From NCBI GenBank assembly GCA_964017045.1, contig OZ024804.1, forward strand, positions 23,111,549 through 23,175,548: 64,000 nt of DNA, written 5' to 3'. Below, in pieces: positions 34,943 to 47,069 of this stretch (position 1 is its first letter; each line of letters opens with the position of its first letter). Both the position numbers and the translations under genes were made by a program. This DNA is from Omphiscola glabra. Its lineage: Eukaryota > Mollusca > Gastropoda > Lymnaeidae. The notes under the pieces were generated by a model that saw only the letters and a program-made list of their open reading frames with translations, was not told the DNA's origin and ran no database searches.

Positions 34943-35200
34943 GCTCCGTGACGCAAAGCTCACTTTTCCGTGACGCCAAGCTCACTGTTCTGTGACGCCA
35001 AGCTCACTGCTCTGTGACGCCAAGCTCACCGTTCCGTGACGCCAAGCTCACTGCTCCGTGATGCCAAGCTCACTGCTCCGTGACGCCAAGCTCACTGCTC
35101 CGTGACGCTAAGCTCACTGCTCCGTGATGCAAAGCTCACTGCTCCGTGACGCCAAGCTCACTGCTCCGTGACGCCTAGCCCACTGCTCCGTGACCTCACT
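34943..35200. repeat. Minisatellite, 22-bp unit
   Basis: About 12 copies of CTCCGTGACGCCAAGCTCAC followed by TG. Confidence 0.9.
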
Positions 35201-35767
35201 CCCAAAACCCTTGTCAGTAGTGCACCCTTAACTCTTGCAAGTCTAACTCAAGAACAGACATTTCTGTATTACTACAATTGCCCAGACTGAGTTTGAGAGT
35301 GGGTGGCGATGACTTGTTTAATTCTTCTAATTAAATCCAATTATTGCCTCTGTGACCCAATTGAAAATTTTATTTTTTATAAAAATTGGAGAATAATCGG
35401 AAATGCTAACATTTCTAGCATATTTTTCTGGTATTTCAGAACACTTGGTAGAATTTCTTAAGATCCCTGGGAGATCCCAAGAGGAAATGAATTTTGAATC
35501 CAACAAAGTCATGGCAGATGATTGATCATTTGGATAATCTTAGTGCGCCTTTTGGCTGTCCCTGCATGTGAACATTTTGTTTTCTTAAATTTCAGTTTCT
35601 CTGGTATTTTAAAACGTTATTAAAAAAAATAATATTTGCATTTTAATCCTTGGCTTTTGTTGTATGAGGTTTGGTTCATTTTTGTGAACCCTGAGATGAC
35701 CGTATCAATAACAATGTGACAAGCTTCATGTCAATTTAAGAGACTCAGGAACTTTGAAGTATATTCA
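35201..35767. other. Unassigned sequence
   Basis: No recognisable feature. Confidence 0.5.
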
Positions 35768-36028
35768 ATACATAGGGAAGGAGCATATGGACGGGGCATA
35801 GGGGTGGAGCATAGGGATGGGGCATAGGGGTTGGGCATAAGGACGGGGCATAGGGAAGGAGCATAAGGACGGGGCATAGGGACGGGGCATAGGAACGGGA
35901 CATTGAGACGGGACACATATACGGGGCATAGGGACGGGGCATAGGGACGGGGCATAGGGACGGGGCATAGGGACGGGGCATAGGGACGGGGCATAGGGAC
36001 GGGGCATAGGGACGGGCATAGGGACGGG
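35768..36028. repeat. G-rich minisatellite, 13-bp unit
   Basis: About 19 copies of GGGGCATAGGGAC. Each copy has two G tracts with loops of two to four bases, so the whole array meets the usual G-quadruplex pattern many times over on the plus strand. Confidence 0.92.
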
Positions 36029-36084
36029 GACTAGAAATTGTTTAACACTAATGTGTTGTGTGATCTAAATTATGTAACATAATT

Positions 36085-36715
36085 GTGCCATCTTAGTGGT
36101 GTTACCCTAGTTGTGTCACCCTAGAGGCGTTACCCTAGTTGTGTCACCCTAGTGGTGTTACCCTAGTTGTATCATCCTAGTGGTTTTATCTAGTTGTGTC
36201 ATCCTAGTGGTGTTACCAAGTTGTGTCATCCTAGTGATGCTACCTAGTTGTGTCATCGTAGTGGTGTTAACTAGATGTGTAATCCTTGTAGTGTTACCTA
36301 GTTGTGTCATCCTAGTGATGCTACCTAGTTATGTCATAGTAGTGGTGTTAACTAGATATTTCCTCCTAGTGATGTTACTAAGTTGTGTCAATAGTGGTGT
36401 TACCTTAGTTGTGTCACCCTAGTTATGTCATCTTGTGGTGTTAAACTAGTTGGCCCATTCTAGAGGTGTTAACCTAGTTGTGTCACCCTATTTGTGTCAC
36501 CCTGGTGGTGTTACCCTAGTTGTGTCACCTTAGTTGTGTCACCCTAGTTGTGTCACCCTAGTGGTGTTACCCTAGTTGCCCCTTTCTAGAGGTGTTAACC
36601 TAGTTGTGTCACCCTAGTGGTGTTACCCTAGTTGTCCCATTCTAGAGGTGTTACCCTACTTGTGTCACCCTAGAGGTGTTACCCTAGTTGTGTCACCCTA
36701 GCGGGATCAGCCTAG
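36085..36715. repeat. Minisatellite, 28-bp compound unit
   Basis: Irregular copies of TAGTTGTGTCACCCTAGTGG followed by TGTTACCC. Sub-units alternate, and the array is more degenerate than its neighbours. Confidence 0.88.
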
Positions 36716-37227
36716 CGGACCATCCACTTAAAAGCTACACACATATAATATAAATACTCTGCCACCAAGTGTACACATTCAATCCGGCATCCACACGCAC
36801 AGCTCAAAACATATCACAACAACTCACCACTTCCGGAAAGTGTCACACGCCGCCATTACAGCAACATCAGCGCCCTCTCATATAACCCCCATACCGGACA
36901 ATGCACAGCCACTGCTCATCGAGTTGACAGATTTACTCACAACTTATTATTTTTTTTTAAAGATGGCAACCCTATGACCTAGATTTTGAAAGTTTTCTTT
37001 TGTTGTTTCCTCATTACGTTCTTGGCACGGTCCAGAAATTTCATCTGTTACAATGACATTCGCTGTTATTTTGCTTCTATCGATCACACGTACACTGTTA
37101 GGATTCGTCAAGAAACGAATTCTTACTCACTAAGTGCACTCTATTTATTAGAGAGATTTTTAGAACATAAATCAGCTGTTGGGTTACTTAAACCAGGTGT
37201 GAAATTGAAGAATTTGAGGTTGGAGTA
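36716..37227. other. Unassigned sequence
   Basis: No feature recognised. Confidence 0.5.
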
Positions 37228-37415
37228 GAAGTTTCAGGTAGGAGCCTAAGGTAGGAGTCTAAGGTAGGAGCCTAAGGTAGGAATCTGAGGTATGAGTCTA
37301 AGGTAGGAGTCTAAGGTAGGAGTCTAAGGTAGGAGTCTAAGGTAGGAGTCTAAGGTAGGAGTTTAAGTTAGGAGTCTAAGGGTTGAGTCTAAGCTAGGAG
37401 TCTAATGAAGAAATG
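37228..37415. repeat. Minisatellite, 13-bp unit
   Basis: About 14 copies of AGGTAGGAGTCTA. Confidence 0.9.
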
Positions 37416-37774
37416 CTAAGTCAAATTGATTTTAGAGTGAGATTCCAAGACTGAAGACGTTTAGGAATAGATTTCAAGTGAAATCCAGAACGAACAATGA
37501 ACATTTTGATCAATTAAATCCTCTACCACGCCTCAACACTAATAACTACACACCAAAACAACGACCCACTTCATGTAAATACACAAACCTACACACCACT
37601 CCAACATTTACACACCTTGAAATCAGCATCTCTTTTCTGTCACAGACCTTAAATCACTCCATGTTCTGTCCCTCAAGGGCCAGGCAACACATTACCGGGC
37701 CACACAAAAAATGCCGGAAGTGCAGTGCAAGGCGTGAATCAACTAGACAAAGTAAATCATGTCCCTGGACAGTG

Positions 37775-38200
37775 GTCTGTATAAACAGACTAGCAGGGAT
37801 CTCTACATCCCTGACCCCCTCGTACAAACAGACTAGCAGGGATCCCTACATCCCTGCTCCCCGTTCGTACAAACAGACTAGCAGGGATCCCTACATCCCT
37901 GCTCCCCGTTCGTACAAATAGACTAGCAGGGGTCCCTACATCCCTGCCCCCCTCGTATAAACAGACTAGCAGGGATCCCTACATCCCTGCCCCCTTCCTC
38001 GTACAAATAGACTGACAGGGATCCCTACATCCCTTTCCCCCCTTGTATAAACAGACTAGCAGGGATCCCTACATCCCTGCCCCCTCGTAAAAACAGAGTA
38101 GCAGGGATCCCTACATCCATGCCCCTTCGTATAAACAGAGTAGCAGGGATCCTTACATCCCTGTCCCCTCGTACAAACAGACTAGCAGGCGTCCCTTCTT
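37775..38200. repeat. Minisatellite, about 41-bp unit
   Basis: About ten copies of a unit with CAGACTAGCAGGGATCCCTA and CATCCCTGCCCCC. Confidence 0.9.
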
Positions 38201-38349
38201 CCATTGACCACGAGGGCAAAGAGTATAGACGATCGTCCCCAAACGATGAAGGAAAATTCGAGTCTTATTAAAGCAATAAACACTGCTCTTTTAAGCACAA
38301 ATTTAGAGTAGACACAATACAAATCAGGTGGTTCGATATATTTTAAAGT

Positions 38350-39362
38350 TAGCTGACGGATGTTCAGACGGGTGTTCAGACGGATGTTCAGACGGATGTT
38401 CAGACGGATGTTCAGACGAATGTTCAGATGAATGTTCAGACGCATGTTCAGACGGATGTTCAGACGAATGTTCAGACGAATGTTCAGACGAATGTTCAGA
38501 CGAATGTTCAGATGAATGTTCAGACGAATGTTCAGACGAATGCTCAGACGAATGTTCAGATGAATGTTCGGATGAATGTTCAGATGAATGTTCAGACGGA
38601 TGTTCAGACGAATGTTCAGATGAATGTTCAGACGAATGTTCAGATGAATGCTCAGTCGAATGTTCAGATGAATGTTCAGATGAATGTTCAGACGAATGTT
38701 CAGACGAATGCTCAGACGAATGCTCAGACGAATGCTCAGACGAATGTTCAGACGAATGTTCAGACGAATGTTCAGACGAATGCTCAGACGAATGCTCAGA
38801 CGAATGTTCAGACGAATGTTCAGACGAATGCTCAGACGAATGTTCAGACGAATGTTCAGACGAATGTTCAGACGAATGCTCAGACGAATGCTCAGACGAA
38901 TGTTCAGACGAATGTTCAGACGAATTTTCAGACGAATGTTCAGATGAATTTTCAGATGAATGTTCAGATGAATGTTCAGACGAATGTTCAGATGAATGTT
39001 CAGACGAATGTTCAGACGAATGTTCAGACGAATGCTCAGACGAATGCTCAGACGAATGCTCAGACGAATGTTCAGACGAATGTTCAGACGAATGTTCAGA
39101 CGAATGCTCAGACGAATGCTCAGACGAATGCTCAGACGAATGTTCAGACGAATGTTCAGACGAATGCTCAGACGAATGTTCAAATGAATGTTCAGACGAA
39201 TGTTCAGACGAATGTTCAGACGAATGATCAGACGAATGTTCAGACGAATGCTCAGACGAATGCTCAGACGAATGTTCAGACGAATGTTCAGACGAATGTT
39301 CAGACGAATGTTCAGATGAATGATCAGATGAATGTTAAGATGAATGCTCAGATGAATGTTTT
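38350..39362. repeat. 12-bp tandem array, about 1 kb
   Basis: About 84 copies of GTTCAGACGAAT with GCTCAGACGAAT and ATGAAT variants. The unit is four codons without a stop in most frames, so frames of about 300 codons are open on both strands (SDEC, QTNV and RLNI repeats). Variant copies form larger repeating blocks. No start context, splice site or domain supports a protein. Confidence 0.95.
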
Positions 39363-39662
39363 CTTCAAAGCTTCTGTTTTTATAAAATATTCATAGAAAA
39401 AAAGAAGTTAAAAAAAAAAAAAAAGGAAAGGAAAAGGCAATATTCGCGGTCTCTGATAGACTGACTTACATAGTATGGGATTACGAAGCCAGATGGCTTG
39501 AAGAAGAACGGATATGCGAATAGATGGATGAGTGGATACGTTGACGGATGGTCGGACGGATGAAGATATACGATACATAGATCGATGGATATTGTTGACT
39601 GATGAAAGAGGTATCAAATATTTGTACATCAAAGGAACCGTTCATGGCTTGCTGCTCTAGCC

Positions 39663-40069
39663 CAATGCTTCTCAAATCTTTTATTGCTCATTGCCCCCTT
39701 TAACATGTTTATTTTTTTTTATTTCCGTGGCCCTTTTCACTGTTTGCTATATGTATCTATATAGTATATATGTATTCATCTACCTGGCCAAGACGGTATT
39801 CATGTACCTGTCCCAAGACGGTATTCATTTACCCGGCCAAGACGATATTTAATTACCTGGCCAAGACGGTATTCATTTACCTGGCCAAGACGATATTTAC
39901 GTGCCTGGCCAAGACGGTATTCATTTACCTGGCCAAGACGATATTTACGTGCCTGGCCAAGACGGTATTCATTTACCTGGCCAAGACGGTGTAAAGTCAT
40001 TTTATTAAAACTTTCGAGTCCTCAACGAAATACGGTGTGTCCCCTTTTGGCCCACGTTGAGAAGCCCTG
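39663..40069. mobile_element. hAT-like MITE carrying an internal minisatellite
   Basis: Starts CAATGCTTCTCAAATC and ends as the inverse of CAGGGCTTCTCAACG. The flanks CTCTAGCC and GCCTAACC agree at five of eight positions. The array at 39776-39992 lies inside it. Confidence 0.6.
39776..39992. repeat. Minisatellite, 24-bp unit, first block
   Basis: About nine copies of CCTGGCCAAGACGGTATTCA followed by TTTA. Confidence 0.9.
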
Positions 40070-40384
40070 GCCTAACCAACCCATGATCTTCTGGACACAC
40101 ACGATTGGAACGTGATTGAAATTAAATACACGTACTTTTGTCCACCCAGAACACCCCCGTGGTCTAAGGAAACATAGTTGATAATATCCATTAGATCTAG
40201 ACTAGCTCAGTTTTTTTTAAAAAACCCAATAAACCAGTATATTAAGTCATTAGCGTGGATTGAGGGCACTCTTCTTTCTTAAGGCATACCTGATTGCATT
40301 TTGAACTGTGACTTTAAGACGCATAGCCATGATTGACTAGTAACAGTAACACATAGCACTGATACACCAGTAACCGTGCCACTT
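40070..40384. other. Unassigned sequence
   Basis: No feature recognised. Confidence 0.4.
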
Positions 40385-40690
40385 TGAGTAAATTAACTAG
40401 TAACAAACATAGTCATGAACAACTAGTAACAAACACAGTCATGAATAACTAGTAACATACATAGTCATGAATAACTAGTAACAAACACAGTCATGAATAA
40501 CTAGTAACATACATAATCATGAATAACTAGTAACAAACACAGTCATGAATAACTAGTAACATACATAGTCATGAATAACTAGTAACAAATACAGTCATGA
40601 ATAACTAGTAACAAACATAGTCATGAATAACTAGTAACAAACATAGTCATGAATAACTAGTAACAAACATAGTCATGAACAAATAGTAAC
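40385..40690. repeat. Minisatellite, 26-bp unit
   Basis: About 12 copies of ATAACTAGTAACAAACACAG followed by TCATGA. Confidence 0.9.
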
Positions 40691-40839
40691 AGTAACACAC
40701 GCATAACTATGAATTTTTCGGTTGTTGTTTAAAATATTTCTGTGCGAACAGCCATTTCAGTTGATAATTTTAATTATTTCGAATAATTTCAACAATTCAA
40801 ATAATAATTTACATTTTTGGACAAAACAGCATTTATTGA

Positions 40840-41325
40840 CTTGGCCAAGACGGCATTCAATTACCTGGCCAAAATGGTATTCATTTAGCGGGCCATGACG
40901 GCATTAATGTTCCTGGCCAAAAGGGCATTTATTTACCTGGCCATGACAGCATTATTTACCTGGCCAAGACAGCATTCATTTACCTGACAATGACGGCATT
41001 AGTTACCTGGCCGAGACCGCATTCATTTACCTGGCCAAGACCGCATTCATTTACCTGGCAATGACGGCATTATTTACATGGCCAAGACAGCTTTCATTTA
41101 CATGGCCATGTTGGCATTCATTTACCTGGCCAAGACAGCTTTCATTTACCTGGAAATGACGGCATTAGTTACCTGGCCGAGATCGCATGCATTTACCTGG
41201 CCAAGACCGCATTCATTTACCTGGCCATGACGGCATTATTTACCTGGCCAAGACAGCTTTCATTTACCTGGCCATGTCAGCATTAGTTACCTGGCCAAGA
41301 CCGAATTCATTTACCTGTTAGAATA
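40840..41325. repeat. Minisatellite, 24-bp unit, second block
   Basis: About 20 more diverged copies of the 24-bp unit seen at 39776 (GGCCAAGACNGCATTCATTT). Confidence 0.88.
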
Positions 41326-42181
41326 ATGAAATCGACCAACTGCTAATTCCCAATGTTGCGTTTGGTTGTTACTAAATATAAAAGTCTACGACTTAACTCA
41401 AAATAGATTTAATACACAAGAAAATAATAATACAGCTGCCGAATATTGTCAATGAAAAGAAAATACATCTCAAAACTGGTCACGTTGGACAAGATGTCCA
41501 TATTTGGACGGGGCGTATTTCAAAAACTAGGGTAGCAGTGACGTAATGTAACAACATCAGATAAACACATATTGGCTTGCAAACTTCATAAAAGCCTTTA
41601 AAAAAAAATGAAGTCCCATTTTATTACATCACCAGGGCCCCACCGGCGCGTTTCGTGGATCAACGCCCCTGGAACCAAACTCCGTAGGTTTAGTGCAGCG
41701 ATCGAAAGCAATAGTTACCCCAGCAAACAGCCAAGGAGGGGGGGGGGGGTTTCTTATGAAAAAAGCAATGGGTGGACTGGGGCAGATACTTGAGAGCATT
41801 GGCTCTTCTTGTACTACGAAGATGGGAAAAAAGTATTTGTAGCATGATGCCAGACTTTTAATACGGTTAGATTCCGCCAATCTCCCGAGCAACACCCTGG
41901 TTACAGTGTCAGACTCTTTGTCCGTAATGCAGGGCTCGTTGAACCGGTATAAATGACCACAAATGGTTAGAAAATGAAAATTTGTGTTTGGTGGGGGATG
42001 GTAAATAGAGCTCATCGAAATAAATAAAATTATGTCGAAAGCGCGTGTCTTTTTACGAGATAACGTTTCTGACTGCATCTGACCAGTGGAATAAAGACAC
42101 ATATCTCGAATTGTTTGCGGTGAACAGTGGCTAGTCCTATTCACGTTTTTTGCGCTCAGTCAGTTACACTCATCTTAAGCT
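41326..42181. other. Unassigned sequence with a 171-codon minus-strand frame
   Basis: An open frame at 42144-41629 on the minus strand has no recognised domain, and its proline-rich part is a C run. It is probably chance. Confidence 0.4.
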
Positions 42182-42324
42182 CAGTGGCGTCATCTAGCTG
42201 TGAGGATGCCATCCGCATGATAGGGTGTCCCCCCGCCCACTGTGAGGGTGTCATCCCCTTTAAGGTGGCATCCCAATGTTAGGGTGTCACCAGATGCTGC
42301 CCGCACCCCTTAGTGACGCCACTG
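42182..42324. mobile_element. CAGTGGCGT-family MITE
   Basis: Starts CAGTGGCGTCATCTAG and ends GTGACGCCACTG; 143 bp. Flanking 8-mers CTTAAGCT and TGTATGCT match at five of eight positions. The interior has short GAGGGTGTCATC repetitions. Confidence 0.6.
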
Positions 42325-42344
42325 TGTATGCTCAGGTAGATTAA

Positions 42345-43783
42345 TTAAACAAAAACAATTTGTGTAAATAGAACATTGTAGGTTTATCTTGAATAATGAC
42401 CGTACAGAATACACATGGAAACGTTTGAGCAAATGCCTTCATCAGTAAAAATACCAACAATTGTGAATTTGGTTAATATCGTATGGAGTCCACTTTATCA
42501 AATTTTGCTATTAATTTCTTTTTCGTTCTATAAAATTCTACAAATTTTATCCTGTGTTACTTGCATACATTATACTAACAACTGCAATGTTTAAAATTCT
42601 ATTATTGTTAGCACTATTGAAATATTTGGAAACTGGAAAGATGGCTTGTTTATGTATATTATACAGGTGTTCGCTAAAACGATCTCCAAGGCGATGACCT
42701 ATCTCTCGTACATATAATTTACCACACTTTTACAAAGGATGATGTAAATCGCGCTGCGACTTGCGCAAGTAAATCCATCTTTGAATCTCAATTTTCCAGA
42801 GGGAAACTGAACTGGTCAGCCTCAATCACATAGTGACATGTGTTACAGCGGCTACGCTTGCAACTTTTGGTGCCTATGTGTGCTTTAATAGCAGGGAGGT
42901 GGCTTCTAACAAGCAAGTCCCTAAGGCTCTTGTCCCTCCAGAAAGCGAAACGATGAGTTTTTTTTAAAAATCTGATTGATGACAAGAGTCTGCCTTAAAA
43001 ATGGAAAGGCTTTGACTTTAATGAACTAGAAAACGAGCCATACGGTTATGGGGATGAAACGTTAAAATGAATGTAGACCTATCGCTACTTTCAGATTGAG
43101 TCTCTTTAAACGAATCCTGTCTAGTTCTGCCTTTAATTCGAGTGACAGCTGCTTTTAAAGTTGGCTCAACATATAATCAGCGTCGTAAAAAATCCAACCT
43201 TTCCGCTGCCCTCTCCCCAAAATCTTCTTCATTGTTGCAAAGTCTTCTTAGTCTTAGCAATTTAGAAAAAAGGATGGGACTTTTCCATGATTGAGGATGG
43301 GGCGATGAATATAGCAGGAAACTTTGACTGTCTGTTGTCTTATAATAAATGGACGTAGATATTTTGTTTTTGTTAGGGTTCATTCTGATGTCCGAAAATT
43401 TGACTGTACTCTTATGGACCGATGAAGTAAATTTGAATGATGGATGAAAATCTCCTATGAAGTCATCAAAGTTGTGTTGTATTCCTGTTGGTAATTCCTA
43501 TACAGTTATCTCTTGTATATTTAGGGAAAGGATCTGTTTAGTTTTCTCTCCACAGATGTTGCAAATGACCCATAAATAAACATGCACAACTTCGTGCTAT
43601 TTTAGTTCCCATTGCAACTCCACTTACGTGATTAAAAAAAAAATTGCCAATAAATTCACACGGGTTAGGCTCTAAAACCAGGTCTGTCAAACGTACAAGA
43701 GCACGTTGTTGGAAACTTGTTGGAAACTTGTTGGACACTTGTTGGGAACTTGTTGGAAACTTGTTAGAAACTTAGGATTAGGA
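42345..43783 (-). mobile_element. Penelope-like element remnant (RT and GIY-YIG)
   Basis: Minus-strand pieces in order: QQRALVRLTDLVLEPNPCEF, GVAMGTKIARSCACLFMGHL (a reverse-transcriptase motif), SIYYKTTDSQSFLLYSSPHP, LLRLRRLCNNEEDF, FWRDKSLRDLLVRSHLP, CKRSRCNTCHY, then after a one-base frameshift GKLYVREIGHRLGDRFSEHL (GIY-YIG region, family LYxGETGRxLxxR). It ends at 42345 in the same sequence found inverted at 1.4-1.8 kb, with a CTGATGA box at 42439-42445. It is 5' truncated and inactive. Confidence 0.85.
43703..43783. repeat. Short tandem repeat at the Penelope edge
   Basis: About six copies of TTGTTGGAAAC, overlapping the upstream limit of the readable RT sequence. Confidence 0.8.
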
Positions 43784-43812
43784 TTTTATTCACAAAAAAA
43801 AAAAAAAAAAAA

Positions 43813-44119
43813 TAAATAGCAGAAAGTCCATCAGTGTGAGGAATTGACGTGTATAGTAAAGACGCGCCCATTGTAAAAAGTGGTAGGTTTATTTAGGTAA
43901 ATCCAAGGACTCGAGAGATTTGATCATGTGGTTTGTGTCCTTAATGTACGATGGCAAATTTGCAACCATGGGCTGAAAAACTGTATGTAAAGAGTCCGAT
44001 ATTAATTCAGTAGGACAAGAGCAAGCTGAGACAATAGTTCTTCCAGGACTTCTCTTTGTGTGAATTTTTTAATAATAAATATAAGCATGGTGGCCAAGAT
44101 CACTGTTAAAAATTCGTAC
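43813..44119. other. Unassigned sequence
   Basis: No feature recognised. Confidence 0.4.
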
Positions 44120-44560
44120 TTTCAAGCAGAGATATGTGGGTAGATTATGTGGGTAGGGATACGTGGGTCAAGATATGTGGGTAGAGATATGTGAGTTGAG
44201 ATATGTGGACAGAGATATTTGGGTAGAGATTTGTGGACAGAGATATGTGGGAAGAGATATATAGGGGTATAGATTTGTGGGTATAGATTTGTGGGTATAG
44301 ATTTGTGGGTAGAGGGTTGTGGGTAGAGATATGGGGGTAGAGATATGTGGGCAGAGATATGTGGGCAGATATATGGGAAGAGATATGAAGGTAGAGATAT
44401 ATGGGTATGGATTAGTGGGTAAGGATTTGGTGGTAGAGTTATGTGGGAATAAATATTTGGGTAAAGATATGTGGGTAGAGATATGTGGGCAGAAATATGT
44501 AGATAGAGATATATGGGTAGAGATATGTAGGTAGAGAAATGGGGTTAGAGATATGTTAGT
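44120..44560. repeat. Minisatellite, 15-16-bp unit
   Basis: About 28 irregular copies of GTAGAGATATGTGG. Confidence 0.88.
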
Positions 44561-44679
44561 AGAGCTTTGTATTTATATATAAAAGATGGATTAAAAATAC
44601 AAATTATGTGTTGTTTAGTTATATGTGTGTTTATAATTTTTTAAGAGCTACAAATTTCTGAACATTAGAAATTGTCCAC

Positions 44680-45175
44680 GGGCCAGAGACTAGATCCAGC
44701 CATTACAAAAATGTGTTCGGGCCAGAGACTAGATCCACCGATTACAAAAATGTGTTCGGGCCAGAGACTAGATGCCCCCGTTACAAAAATGTCTTTGGGC
44801 CAGAGACTAGATCCACCCATTACAAAAAAGTTTTCGGATCAGAGACTAGATCCACCCATTAAAAAAATGTCCTTGAGCCAGAGACTAGAGCTACCCAGTA
44901 CAAAGATGTCATCGGACCAGAGACTAGATCCACCGATTACAAAAATGTGTTTAGATCAGAGACTAGATCCACCCATTACAAAAATGTTTTCGGATCAGAG
45001 ACTAGATCCACCAATTACAAAAATGTTTTCGGATCAGAGACTAGATCCACCCATTACAAAAATGTCATTGGGCCAGAGACTAGAGCTACCAGTGCAGAAA
45101 TGTCCTCGGACCAGAGACTAGATCCACCCATTACAGAAATGTCTTCAGGCCAGAGACTAGATCCCACAGTACAAA
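44680..45175. repeat. Minisatellite, 39-bp unit
   Basis: About 13 copies of a unit with CCAGAGACTAGATCCACCCA and TTACAAAAATGT. A 149-codon open frame crosses it because the unit is 13 codons. Confidence 0.92.
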
Positions 45176-45179
45176 AATC

Positions 45180-45878
45180 CCAATTGAAGGCACTGTTTGG
45201 TAGAACATTAAAATTTAAATTAAAAAAAAAAAAATTCTATAAACTTTGACGAAATTATAACTAATACACAATTTGCGCCATTGGATCCATAGCAGATTTT
45301 TTGGGCAATTCACTTCAATCTTAATGTTACTTGAGCCAGTGTGTTAGAGAAAATGAAAGTTAAAAAAATAAAAATAAAAATTATTTAATCCTACGAATAA
45401 TTTTCTCAATTAAAAAAAAATCCATATTTTTTATTTGAAGCCTAGTTTTGTGCTAAATTTAAATGTGACAACTTCAGCTTTGTCACTCTTCATGTGACAC
45501 ACCACATGTGCCACGATATGTCATGAACTCGTGACTCTTAAGTTGACACAACACGGAGTGGCGTCATACATTTTAGTTAAAATTGGGTTGTAAATTCTTG
45601 ATTTGAAAAAGACATAGATAACAGTAATTTAAAAAACAAAAATAATTATGATAACTTTTTAAATCTAGCAATATATATATCCGCTAATAATCTATTACAG
45701 CACTTGTTAACATTTATATATATATATATATATCCGTTGACCGAAGAAAATCAGAGAAATTCATGAAACTTATATGTTCAAATTTCTTCAAATTACTTCT
45801 TATTATTTTTTTTGCTAGTAATATGTATGCAGTTCTTCAGTATAAATCGACTATGACCACCTTCAATCATCGTATATT
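45180..45878. other. Unassigned AT-rich sequence
   Basis: Contains a (TA)n tract near 45716-45732. No gene recognised. Confidence 0.5.
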
Positions 45879-46200
45879 CTAATGGTGAATTTGTCCGTGG
45901 GTGCGCAGATGGCTGACGAGGCCGATTCTGCTGCAGTAAGTGCAGGGGATTGATGGGACATCTCGACGTGTAGAGTTAACTCGGGCTCTTCTGTCGTGTC
46001 TCTTGTGCAATGCAGCCGCTGCTTTTGTTGGCTTCACGTTGAATGGGAGCCTTTGATGCCCCGATCCTTTGCCGACTCTTCCCCATGTGTACACCAGCTA
46101 CCAGTGCACGAGCAGCCGTGAACTGACTGATGGTGGATATTGATGTCACACCCGAGTCTTGATCCCATTCGTGTAGAGAAACAGTGGGGGTTTGCGACAT
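45879..46200 (-). pseudogene. LINE ORF C-terminal zinc-finger remnant
   Basis: The minus strand gives KAAAALHKRHDRRARVNSTR then CTYCSRIGLVSHLRTH. The C-x2-C followed by SRIGLxSHxRTH is the common C-terminus of RTE-like and related LINE proteins. Upstream frames are broken. Confidence 0.5.
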
Positions 46201-46289
46201 CACACCTTTCAGGGTCAAGTTAATAAATCTATTTTTTTTAAAGTTGTTCAATATTTCTTAAACATGTTCGACAGGTTCAACCTCCATAA

Positions 46290-46600
46290 CATACCGATAA
46301 TATCACCTTTCAGCTTCTAGCTATTACACATACCACAATATAATCTTTCAGCTTCTAGCTATATAACATACCAGTAAAATAATATTTCATCGTCTAGCTC
46401 CATGACATACAAGTAATATAATCTTTCAGCTTCTAGCTATATAACATACCATAATATAATCTTTCAGCTTCTAGCTATATAACATACCAGAAATATAATC
46501 TTTTAGCTCCCAGCTATATAACATACCAGTAATATAATATTTCAGCTCCTTTCTCTATAACATACCAGTAAAAAAATCTTTCAGCTTCTATCTATATATC
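46290..46600. repeat. Minisatellite, about 39-bp unit
   Basis: About eight copies of a unit with TAATCTTTCAGCTTCTAGCT and ATATAACATACC. Confidence 0.88.
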
Positions 46601-46855
46601 AAAGCCACCGCATGACTTTCATGGAGCTCCCCCCCCCCCACGGGCCACTTTTCGGCGTTGTCCCGTCTTCCCAGCATTCAAAGTTAATAGTTTTTTTTGT
46701 TGCGAATTACAACTTTTGGCCCTTATATACCCGACGCTCTGTGATATAGCCGTAATATATTTTTACTATTTCATAGTTAATATTAATTTGTGCTGCATAC
46801 CGTTATATGGTTTTGCTAATTCTTTTAATCTGTTTTAAGATTTGTCTCGTCAGAT

Positions 46856-47043
46856 CAGGGATTTTCAACCTTTGGGTCGCGACCTCTTTAGGGGTCGAAC
46901 GTCCCTTATATAAGGGTCCACTAAGACCATAGGAATACACGTATTTATGAAGTAGCAACGAAAATAAGTTTATGGTTGAGGGTTATCACAACACGAGGAA
47001 CTGTATTAAAGGGTCAAGGCATTAAGTTATTTTAGAAGCACTG
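46856..47043 (+). mobile_element. hAT MITE, CAGTGGYTCTCAACC family, copy 2
   Basis: Same family as 12296 and 60874 with eroded ends (CAGGGATTTTCAACC...TAGAAGCACTG). Flanks CGTCAGAT and TTCTAGAT agree at five of eight positions. It ends about 30 bp before a CCAAT box and 50 bp before a TATA box. Confidence 0.75.
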
Positions 47044-47069
47044 TTCTAGATGTTTGCATTAACTTTTCT

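Noticed and set aside
38182..39396. Frames of about 300-330 codons on both strands (SDEC, QTNV, RLNI repeats)
   Set aside because: They come from a 12-bp array; being open on both strands in several frames is a property of the unit, not evidence of coding.
41629..42144. 171-codon minus-strand frame
   Set aside because: No recognisable domain; its Pro-run is a homopolymer, and there are no supporting splice sites or conserved motifs.
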